Shown here one piece after another: positions 26,953 to 34,065 of a stretch of DNA of 64,000 bases (positions are counted from its first letter, which is position 1; each line of letters begins with the position of its first letter). Under the pieces are notes generated by a model that was not told the DNA's origin, ran no database searches, and saw nothing but the letters and a program-made list of their open reading frames with translations. The translations under genes and the position numbers were made by a program. The stretch comes from Danxiaibacter flavus (lineage in GTDB: Bacteria; Bacteroidota; Bacteroidia; Chitinophagales; Chitinophagaceae), in assembly GCF_041060425.1 (NCBI RefSeq), contig NZ_JAULBC010000004.1, positions 124,001 to 188,000 on the forward strand. Reading direction: 5' to 3'.

Positions 26953-27399
26953 CTATCGAATTTCTTTTTCCAATGAGCTTGCCCATTCGCTTATTTCGTC
27001 CTGTTGCGGCTTTGACAACTTTGCGTTCGTATGAACAAGCGTATACGACGATAACGGCATTTCTCCTTCCTTGACCGTTTTGGCTATCTCGTGGAGTTTT
27101 TTCTTTTTCTTCTCTACTGTATAAAGGTTAAACTCATCAAAATTCAGCTCCTCTTTGCCTTCATTTACATGACTTGATAACCACCACGCAATTGGCTGCA
27201 TATTGTTATACCAGGGATAGCTGGTATTGTTGGAGTGACAATCGTAGCACGCAGTCTTTAAGAGTGTACTTACATGCTGAGGAACGGTGTAATGCCGCTC
27301 AATAGCATTAGCCTGCACTTGAGCCGAAATGTTTTTTTGTGGACGAAAAAATTGAATAATAATCAGTACCGCCGCAATCGGCATAATTACTTTTTTCAT
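26953..27399 (-). CDS. Haem-binding domain (monohaem c-type) protein
   Basis: This is a 148-residue exported protein with an N-terminal membrane anchor or signal (2-18) and a single CxxCH haem site (CYDCH, 51-55). The sequence around it (TACYDCHSNNTSYPWYNNMQPIAWW split over residues 49-73) is the pattern of the Bacteroidota haem_bd domain. A later Met in KEGEMPLSSY could be the distal ligand. It stands alone, downstream of the divergent GH110-type promoter region. Confidence 0.88.
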   Translation of the reverse strand: MKKVIMPIAAVLIIIQFFRPQKNISAQVQANAIERHYTVPQHVSTLLKTACYDCHSNNTSYPWYNNMQPIAWWLSSHVNEGKEELNFDEFNLYTVEKKKKKLHEIAKTVKEGEMPLSSYTLVHTNAKLSKPQQDEISEWASSLEKEIR

Positions 27400-27818
27400 T
27401 GTGTTTATTTTTTTAATTTTTATTATCCGGATTCTTCAGCAGCATGCAAGCTTCACGGCAATCACCAGGTACGTCCTCATGTGGTAGAAGATCGTAATTG
27501 GAAAGATATCCAATTACTCAAATATTACTATGAAAAACCATACATTTTGCCGCTTTTTAATGATCAAATGATACGGCGAGTCAGCCACTGTCTTATCACT
27601 CTTACCGGTAATCACAAGAAAACTTTACTTATGTAACTGCTGTCATAAGGATTCGGCTTACACCAAAATAGTTTTGCCTTTGAAAACAATCTCCAGATGG
27701 ACAATGGCGACGGATCGAACATAAAAAATACATTATTCAATAATAAATATTACCGGCAACATCAATTACATCAACCAATCATTTAGCTTACGATCTTTTC
27801 GGTTGTAAATGTCTATTT
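27400..27818. other. Intergenic region between divergent genes
   Basis: A 120-codon open frame (27274-27636, +) overlaps the haem-protein gene antisense. The part after 27430 has a protein-like patch (WKDIQLLKYYYEKPYILPLF) but no start or family. It could be a gene remnant. No clear promoter or hairpin is seen. Confidence 0.35.
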
Positions 27819-29657
27819 ATGAAATTCAGCTTAATCGCTTTTATATCGGCAGCTCTACTATATGGAACCACAGGCCAGGCTCAGGACACCATTCGCATAA
27901 CAGATTACGGGTATACGGCCGGCTCCAGGCAAAATGCAGTGCCTTATGTTTTAAAAGCATTGAATGATTGCAAAACAAAGAAAGACCCGGTACTGATATT
28001 TCCCGCAGGCCGGTACGATTTCTGGCCACAATATGTAACTGAGAAGTTATATTATGAAAGCAATACAGATGTTATCCCGCTCAGAAGATGCCCTATACTG
28101 ATAGAAGGCTTCAATAAGCTTGAAATAAACTGCAACAAGGCCGATTTTATTTTTCATGACAGGATGCAGCCTTTTACTATCGACAGCAGTAAAAACATCA
28201 CTATCCGTAATGTAAATATTGATTGGGAAATTCCTTTAACAGCCCAGGCTCAAATAGCTGAAGCTACAGATGATTATATAGACCTCGTCATTAATGCGTT
28301 TGAATCTCCTTATGTCATAGAAAACAACAAACTGGTGTTTGTTGGCGAAGGATGGAAAAGCGAATGGTGGGGATCAATGGAGTTTGACAACAATACAAAA
28401 CAGGTAACATCGCAAACCGGGGATGCAGGCTGCATGGGCGATAACTTCAAAAATTATAAAGCCATAGAATTAAAACAAGGCTATGTGCGTCTGCAGTATA
28501 CTGGCAAACACAAACCACTTAAGGGTAACTGGCTGGTGTTGCGGCACAGTGCAAGAGATCATGCTGGAACATTTATCATTAACAGCCGCAATGTTGTTAT
28601 TGAGAATATGAATTTATATCACTGCGCAGGCCTGGGTATATTATCACAGTATTCGGGTGATCTTTATTTTAAGCGGGTGAATGTTGTTCCCAATGCAGTC
28701 AAAAACAGGATACTTTCAGGACATGATGACGGTATGCATTTTTCAAATTGCAACGGCCAGTTAACCATTGACAGCTGTCGTTTTTTATCACTGATGGATG
28801 ACCCGGTAAATGTGCATGGTACTTCCGTACGCATCATGAAAAAATTGAGTGATACAAAGCTTCTTTGTCGATTTGTGCATGAGCAAAGTATCGGTTTTAC
28901 CTGGGCAAGAGAAGGAGAAACAATTGGTTTTATTGAAAATGAAGCAATGAACACAATTGATACCGGCAAGGTTGAATCTTTTCATTTAAATAGTCCGGAA
29001 GAATTTGAGATAAGTTTTTCAAAACCTGTTCCCGCAACTATTATAGAAGGCGATGCATTGGAAAACCTGACCTGCACACCTGATGTTTTGATAAAAAACA
29101 GTTTTTTTGGAAGCAATCGGGCAAGAGGTATTTTGATTTCGACACCTGGTAAAGTAATCATAGAAAATAATGTATTTGAATCAAGCGGTTCCGCCATTTT
29201 GATTCCGGGTGATGCAAACGGCTGGTACGAATCAGGCGCTGTAAAAGATGTAACCATACGTAACAATGTTTTCAATGATCTATGTCTTACTTCATTGTAC
29301 CAGTTTTGTGAAGGCATCATAAGTATTGACCCTGAAATACCCAGGCCTGACGCAAACAAACCTTTTCACAGGAACATACGCATCGAAAACAATACATTCC
29401 ATCCTTTTGATTACCCCGTGCTTTATGCAAAATCAGCAGCAGGTTTACATTTTAATAATAACACCATCATCCGCTCAACGCGTTTCCAGCCATTTCATTA
29501 CAGAAAGCATATGCTGACATTTGAATATTGCAAAACAATAGAAGTTGCAAACAATCAGCTACAAGGAGATGTACCCGGAAAAAACATCAAGCTTATCGCA
29601 ACACCAAAAAAAGAATTACAACTGCAAAAACACCAGGGGATCGTATTGACTGAATAA
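27819..29657 (+). CDS. GH110-type alpha-1,3-galactosidase (right-handed beta-helix)
   Basis: This is a 612-residue exported protein with a signal peptide (1-22). It has a right-handed parallel beta-helix of repeated short strands such as KNITIRNVNIDW, NVVIENMNLYHCAG and KVIIENNVFESSG. HDDGMHFSNCNGQLTIDSC and LMDDPVNVHGT (Asp-Asp at 327-328) resemble the catalytic region of GH110 alpha-1,3-galactosidases, which cleave terminal alpha-1,3-linked galactose from blood group B-like and linear glycans. The family call rests on this local similarity. No SusC/D pair or sugar-use gene is adjacent. A terminator follows. Confidence 0.8.
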   Translation: MKFSLIAFISAALLYGTTGQAQDTIRITDYGYTAGSRQNAVPYVLKALNDCKTKKDPVLIFPAGRYDFWPQYVTEKLYYESNTDVIPLRRCPILIEGFNKLEINCNKADFIFHDRMQPFTIDSSKNITIRNVNIDWEIPLTAQAQIAEATDDYIDLVINAFESPYVIENNKLVFVGEGWKSEWWGSMEFDNNTKQVTSQTGDAGCMGDNFKNYKAIELKQGYVRLQYTGKHKPLKGNWLVLRHSARDHAGTFIINSRNVVIENMNLYHCAGLGILSQYSGDLYFKRVNVVPNAVKNRILSGHDDGMHFSNCNGQLTIDSCRFLSLMDDPVNVHGTSVRIMKKLSDTKLLCRFVHEQSIGFTWAREGETIGFIENEAMNTIDTGKVESFHLNSPEEFEISFSKPVPATIIEGDALENLTCTPDVLIKNSFFGSNRARGILISTPGKVIIENNVFESSGSAILIPGDANGWYESGAVKDVTIRNNVFNDLCLTSLYQFCEGIISIDPEIPRPDANKPFHRNIRIENNTFHPFDYPVLYAKSAAGLHFNNNTIIRSTRFQPFHYRKHMLTFEYCKTIEVANNQLQGDVPGKNIKLIATPKKELQLQKHQGIVLTE

Positions 29658-29689
29658 GAAATTATTGCACCATTTATGTTTCCGACAAA

Positions 29690-29727
29690 CAAAAGGACAA
29701 AGCTGAAATATTCACTTTGTCCTTTTT
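29690..29727 (+). terminator. Terminator after the GH110-type gene
   Basis: CAAAAGGACAAAG pairs with CTTTGTCCTTTTTG. Confidence 0.85.
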
Positions 29728-30217
29728 GTTTATCAAATTGCATCGTATCAGAAAAAGTATTTGCCTTACTAAATGTTGAAGATCCTCAAAGTAGCCTGTT
29801 AGTCTAAACGGGCATTGCTTCAAAATAGCTTGTCGAAATTTCAGATTCATTCAAAAGATCTATCATCCCAATTTGGGCCGTAGGACAACCAGATTCTTAA
29901 ACTTACGAAAGATGGTGTTTTGGGGTTATTTAAAAGAACTTTTGGAACACCCATATAAACTTTATCGTTCTAACTTCATGCTTGCGGGAAAACAACCTTG
30001 CACGAACTGATCAATCAATAAATATCCACCTTATTAGGTAAATCATATTTGGTAGCTACAAATTGCGGGAATTTTCCTTGATTGACCCCAAAGAAAAAAT
30101 AAATAAGGACGCTGAATCTCCAAACCTTAGCGTAGGGCTGGCGGAGATTGCGGGCTATATAACCTTGCCCGCAATTTTCGATTATAAATAGGTTATTAAA
30201 ATTAAAATCATGAAACA
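29728..30217. other. AT-rich intergenic stretch before the peptide-export cluster
   Basis: No gene is seen. A perfect 9-base inverted repeat ATTGCGGGC / GCCCGCAAT (30147-30175) followed by four T residues lies 43 bases before the precursor peptide start. It may be a terminator, attenuator or leader hairpin. Confidence 0.6.
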
Positions 30218-30397
30218 ATGAATTTTAGAACTTTAGATGTTCAGGAGATGGAAAAAATTATCGGTGGATTAACAAGAACGAACCGAAACACAGGATGCAT
30301 GGCGATGGGCTTTGCCGCTGGAATTGCAGCTGGATTTAATCCGTTTGTTGGTGGATTGACAACATTTGGTTGTATGCTATTAACTCCCGCGGACTAG
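30218..30397 (+). CDS. Double-glycine-leader precursor peptide (putative bacteriocin)
   Basis: This 59-residue gene is short and easily missed. The leader MNFRTLDVQEMEKIIGG fits the double-glycine consensus exactly: Leu at -12, Glu at -8, Met at -7, Ile at -4, Gly-Gly at -2/-1. The 42-residue core begins LTRTNRNTGC. It is rich in Gly and Ala with spaced glycines (GFAAGIAAGFNPFVGG) and has two cysteines, at core positions 10 and 35. It resembles class II bacteriocins and, in size, cysteine pair and leader, the bacteroidetocin type of Bacteroidota. The C39 peptidase exporter 3.7 kb downstream is the expected processor. Activity is inferred. Confidence 0.8.
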   Translation: MNFRTLDVQEMEKIIGGLTRTNRNTGCMAMGFAAGIAAGFNPFVGGLTTFGCMLLTPAD

Positions 30398-30635
30398 AGC
30401 AGCGTTTGTAAAATCAACATCATATCTCAGCGGCTAATAATATTATGAGCCTGCGTTATGCAAAGAGCAATTATAATACTATGGTAATATTATTGTTAGA
30501 AAAAAAGTTTCTTGCGTAGAAAGAGATATGATGTTGAATATCTAAACACCTGGGTCGAAATATTTATTAATAGACAATTCTAATGAGCTGATTTTTTTTA
30601 AATATCACCTGATTTTCAGGATAAAAAAAATAATA
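30398..30635. other. Gap between precursor peptide and small membrane peptide
   Basis: A 24-codon frame (30445-30519) has no motif and is unlikely to be real. The rest of the stretch is AT-rich with no feature seen. Confidence 0.4.
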
Positions 30636-30728
30636 ATGACTAGTAACGCCGGATTATTTATGGGACTCTTTGTGGTTCTGATTGCTCTACTTGGAAGATA
30701 TTCTAAAAAAAGAAAGTCTAAAAAGTAA
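30636..30728 (+). CDS. Thirty-residue single-pass membrane peptide, possible immunity protein
   Basis: The peptide begins MTSNAGLFMG, has one hydrophobic helix (about residues 6-22) and ends in a highly basic tail RYSKKRKSKK, giving an N-out/C-in topology. It lies between the precursor peptide and the ABC ATPase and ends 35 bases before the latter. Very small cationic membrane proteins near bacteriocin genes are often immunity or accessory factors. It has no homology that I recognise. Confidence 0.5.
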   Translation: MTSNAGLFMGLFVVLIALLGRYSKKRKSKK

Positions 30729-30763
30729 ACCTATTTTATTGCCTTACTAAACTGCCCCTTTTT

Positions 30764-31519
30764 ATGCACATAACGTTACGAGATATTTCAAAAAAATTCA
30801 AATCAAATATTGTATTTAAGAATCTAAATATTGATATTCAGTCAGACAGCATTTATTGTTTGCTTGGAAGTAACGGTGCGGGTAAAAGCACAATCATCAA
30901 CTTACTTGCAAACCTTACAGAACCTGAAGAAGGCGCCATCTTGATAGACGGCAAAACTTTTGCAAAACACGAATTATCATTAAAAAAGACGATAGGCCTG
31001 CAAAGTCAATATAATCAATTAATCGAAGAGCTAAATGCTTACGATTACTTGCATTTCGTTGGATTGCTTTATGGCATGCGCGAAACAGAATTACATTCAC
31101 AAATACAAAACCTTTTTGATTATTTTTTTGACGACAAAGAAAAACTCAAGAAAAGTATCAAAACTTTTTCTTCAGGGATGAAGAAAAAAATTTCAATATG
31201 TGCGGCGCTTGTAAATAAGCCGCAGCTTTTGTTACTAGACGAGCCCTTCGCAAATCTTGATCCCAGTGCGTGTGCAAGGCTTTGCTCTCTAATTAAAAAA
31301 TATCGCACAAATAACAGAATAATTCTTATTTCTTCTCACGACCTTTTATATGTTGACCAGATCGCTACAAACATAGGTATTTTGGAACAGGGGGAACTTG
31401 TATTTAATGACACGCTCGATATATTTAAAAACAATTCAAAGAACGATCTTGGTACTAGTCTTTTGAAGTATTTAAGCCCCAAAGCTGAAAATAATATTGC
31501 CCTTGATAAAATAATCTAG
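30764..31519 (+). CDS. ABC transporter ATP-binding protein
   Basis: This is a 251-residue nucleotide-binding subunit. It has Walker A GSNGAGKST (35-43), a Q-loop GLQSQYN (about 77-83), an FSSGMKKKISICAAL signature (ABC motif), Walker B LLLLDEP, a D-loop region ANLDPSA and the switch histidine in ISSHDL. It starts a tight run of genes: the permease follows 3 bases later. This kind of ATPase/permease pair, beside a peptide gene, may expel the peptide from the producer's membrane. That role is inferred. Confidence 0.9.
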   Translation: MHITLRDISKKFKSNIVFKNLNIDIQSDSIYCLLGSNGAGKSTIINLLANLTEPEEGAILIDGKTFAKHELSLKKTIGLQSQYNQLIEELNAYDYLHFVGLLYGMRETELHSQIQNLFDYFFDDKEKLKKSIKTFSSGMKKKISICAALVNKPQLLLLDEPFANLDPSACARLCSLIKKYRTNNRIILISSHDLLYVDQIATNIGILEQGELVFNDTLDIFKNNSKNDLGTSLLKYLSPKAENNIALDKII

Positions 31520-31522
31520 CTG

Positions 31523-32854
31523 ATGAAAATATTTCTATTTATATGGCAGTGGAAAATGCGGGAATATTATTCTCCTCAAAACTGGAAAAGACTGTTAATT
31601 ATATTTTTCACTGTTTTATTTGTTGGTTTATATGCATACCTCACTGCAATTTTATTTGACGAGGCACATCTTGGCAAGATAGATCTAAATCCGGATAGAT
31701 TGCTACAAATCAATCAATGGGCAATATTAGTCATACCTATTTTACTGAAATTCTTTCCATTTTATGTCATAAAACAAGCTCCAATTAGCTGTCACTATCC
31801 AATACCAAAAAATAAAATTGCACTAATTGATCTTGTTGCATTCAGTTTGACAAGGCCAGTAGTCGCAGCGTTGACAATATATGTTCTTTTGTTTTGTTCT
31901 TTAAGCCAGTATTCAACATTAGAAATTTCATTTAATCATTTCCTTTTTCTTTCATTTGGATTTTTAGTCGCGGAAAACTTAGGCAATGCGATTAGTTGGG
32001 GGAACAAAGTTTATAAAATGTTATTACTGTCTATATTTGCTTGCCTTCTAATTGGCATTTTTCTCTCATCGTCTTTTCCAGCAGTCTTTTTCTTGTTTTT
32101 AGGATTAGATCTACTTTTATTAGCGCTTTGGTTTTGCTTTTACTCCGCAAAGTTATATCAACTTGAAAATGTAGATGTAACGATCCCATTACTTAACAAA
32201 TGTTCATACGTGAAGATAAGTATGACAAATTTTTTATTTAGGCGGTTATTTTTTCTTGCAATTACAGCAAAAACAGTATTCATGTTTTTTATAGCACCCA
32301 AAGTGCCTGAATTTACCAAGATAACTGTCCTCTTTCTTGTCGGATGTCCATTGTACTTATTCACTTATATTTTTAATAATCTATGGGGCATACTAAAAAC
32401 AACTGCAATTACTATATCCATAACTAATAATTCATTTGAAAAATATGTGGACAGCTATTTTAAGCTTATAATACCAGCACTTTTGATTGACTTTATTATT
32501 ACACTATTTTCAATGCATTTATTAAAAAACTTGAACCTAAAATTTTTACTTTGTTGGTTAAATATCTCCGTTGCTCTTGTTAGCCTTGGCATATTGATTT
32601 CTTTTTTGCAATTTTTCGAAGTAAAGCTTTCTTTATTCAATCTGAAGGGCACCACTTCACAAGTTTTTATCGCTGTCTTTTTTCCATTTGCAATAGCTAT
32701 TGGCTACTGTTTTAATGAAAACATGTATTTGATCATAGGACATGTAGGATTGAGTCTTATTTCAATTGGGGCCTGGCTTTATATGAAAGCAAATAAAAAA
32801 AGCATTTGCAGACGATTTAAATCTAAACTTTTTTGGCTTGGCGATATGCGTTGA
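31523..32854 (+). CDS. Polytopic membrane protein, likely permease of the ABC pair
   Basis: This 443-residue protein has about eleven hydrophobic segments and few charged loops. It is 3 bases downstream of an ABC ATPase, so it is probably its permease. The N-terminus (FIWQWKMREYYSPQNWKRLL) resembles the start of the Bacteroidota DUF5687-type permeases, but I am not certain of the family. The gene is strikingly AT-rich with many Phe, Leu, Ile and Lys codons, unlike the flanking housekeeping genes. Confidence 0.75.
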   Translation: MKIFLFIWQWKMREYYSPQNWKRLLIIFFTVLFVGLYAYLTAILFDEAHLGKIDLNPDRLLQINQWAILVIPILLKFFPFYVIKQAPISCHYPIPKNKIALIDLVAFSLTRPVVAALTIYVLLFCSLSQYSTLEISFNHFLFLSFGFLVAENLGNAISWGNKVYKMLLLSIFACLLIGIFLSSSFPAVFFLFLGLDLLLLALWFCFYSAKLYQLENVDVTIPLLNKCSYVKISMTNFLFRRLFFLAITAKTVFMFFIAPKVPEFTKITVLFLVGCPLYLFTYIFNNLWGILKTTAITISITNNSFEKYVDSYFKLIIPALLIDFIITLFSMHLLKNLNLKFLLCWLNISVALVSLGILISFLQFFEVKLSLFNLKGTTSQVFIAVFFPFAIAIGYCFNENMYLIIGHVGLSLISIGAWLYMKANKKSICRRFKSKLFWLGDMR

Positions 32855-32874
32855 ATAACAATGTCAGAACCAAA

Positions 32875-33447
32875 ATGATTTTAAACAACCGAGTTGGTAT
32901 GTATAGAGATCTATTGAACATGAATAAATTATTATTCTTTTTTGTGCTTGCTACAATAACTGTTGCTTTTGCCTATTTAATTCAGTCAATTTTTTTCACG
33001 CAGGATTTGTTTATTAGTACCTATGCAAACATATTAGATCAGGAAAGAATCACCGACTCCTTTAGACAAACAACAAATTGGATATGGCTCGGTTATGCTT
33101 CTATTCCTTTTTTATTATTGGCTAAAATTTTATATAATTCATGTTCTATAACCGTCGGCTGTTTGATTGGTATTGAAAAAAATAGCCTTAGAAGTAATTT
33201 TAATATTTGTTTAAAAGCAGAGCTGGTTTTTATTCCAGTTCTGTTCATACGTTTTATGTGGCTCAACATAAACGGGCCAACCGTAATAACCGACTTGAAT
33301 TTCATACCGTTGTCCCTGATGAATTTAAGCAATACTGAAACTCCAAGGTCGTTATTCTATCCTTTGCAAACTCTAAACCTTTGGGAATTATTGTATTGTT
33401 ATTTAGGAAGCGCCCCTCCTGTCTATTACCTACGGGATATCTATTAA
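32875..33447 (+). CDS. Membrane protein of the peptide cluster, probably frameshifted
   Basis: ATG 32875 is the chosen start: it lies 20 bases past the permease stop codon. A TTG further upstream overlaps the permease and adds an odd tail. The 190-residue frame has four or five hydrophobic segments with no family I recognise. It ends abruptly in PPVYYLRDIY. In another frame, 33407-33538 continues with a basic segment and a clear membrane helix and stops just 11 bases before the ATG of the next gene. That geometry suggests the real protein is about 220 residues and that one frameshift lies near the C-run at 33411-33420. Confidence 0.65.
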   Translation: MILNNRVGMYRDLLNMNKLLFFFVLATITVAFAYLIQSIFFTQDLFISTYANILDQERITDSFRQTTNWIWLGYASIPFLLLAKILYNSCSITVGCLIGIEKNSLRSNFNICLKAELVFIPVLFIRFMWLNINGPTVITDLNFIPLSLMNLSNTETPRSLFYPLQTLNLWELLYCYLGSAPPVYYLRDIY

Positions 33448-33538
33448 AAAAGCGTGTCGAATATTTTGTTGCTCCTACCTTACCGGTCTGTTATTATTGA
33501 TGTTAATAGCAGTGTTTTTAACAATTTCCTACTCTTAA
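33407..33538 (+). pseudogene. Out-of-frame continuation of the preceding membrane protein
   Basis: Read one base out of register, the sequence gives ITYGISIKKACRIF, then a leucine-rich helix (TGLLLLMLIAVFLTIS) and a stop at 33536-33538. The upstream frame ends at 33447. A single indel in the stretch around 33407-33420 would join them. This may be a sequence error, a recent mutation or a programmed shift. Confidence 0.5.
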
Positions 33539-33549
33539 TTCTTAATGAA

Positions 33550-34065
33550 ATGACAAATGGTAAAACCGTATTTTTTTATGCAATAATCACCGGCGTATTC
33601 TTGTTACTACTCGTTTTTGGCTATAAGGTTTACCAAATCAAAACTATTAAGGCCAGAGTGTGGCAGGAAACGAAAAGCCTACCGGACTTGCCCTTCTACT
33701 TTCCCTATGGTGGCAACGTTTTTACAAACAAACCCATCATTATAAACTATTTTTCGCCGGAATGCGAACATTGTCAGTATATGGCGACACAGATTGTTTC
33801 TCATAGCACCACATTGACGAGTGCGCATTTATTATTAATTACAGCTGCTAACTTGACAGATGCCGCGGGCTTTATGTCAACATTTAAATTAGATAGCCTG
33901 CCCTTTGTTACTCTGGGATTAGACACAAACAACGTATTCTTTAGAAAATTTGGTTCAAATACGGTCCCTTCATTTTACATATACAACGCACAGCATAATT
34001 TAGTTAGGAAGATAATGGGAGAAACTAAAATTGAAAACATTATAGACGCGATCAATGCTAAATAA
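33550..34065 (+). CDS. Membrane-anchored thioredoxin-like protein
   Basis: The protein would act at the periplasmic face on thiols or disulfides. Residues 7-24 form one membrane anchor (VFFYAIITGVFLLLLVFGY). The thioredoxin-like domain follows, with active site SPECEHCQYM (CxxC at about residues 70-73) and a cis-Pro loop NTVPSFYIY (about 138-146). ATG 33550 gives 171 residues; an upstream GTG at 33454 would add a stretch that belongs to the preceding gene's other frame. It overlaps the exporter gene by 11 bases, so the two are coupled. The precursor core has two cysteines, a fitting substrate. Confidence 0.82.
   Translation: MTNGKTVFFYAIITGVFLLLLVFGYKVYQIKTIKARVWQETKSLPDLPFYFPYGGNVFTNKPIIINYFSPECEHCQYMATQIVSHSTTLTSAHLLLITAANLTDAAGFMSTFKLDSLPFVTLGLDTNNVFFRKFGSNTVPSFYIYNAQHNLVRKIMGETKIENIIDAINAK

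Noticed and set aside
27274..27636. 120-codon plus-strand frame in the haem-protein/GH110 gap
   Set aside because: Half of it is antisense to the haem-binding gene; the remainder has a protein-like patch but no start, so it is kept only as a possible remnant.
30015..30218. 67-codon minus-strand frame before the precursor peptide
   Set aside because: AT-rich chance frame; it crosses the hairpin and has no family signs.
33454..33549. GTG start extending the thioredoxin-like protein by 32 residues
   Set aside because: This stretch fits better as the out-of-frame end of the preceding membrane protein, and ATG 33550 is followed at once by a normal membrane anchor.
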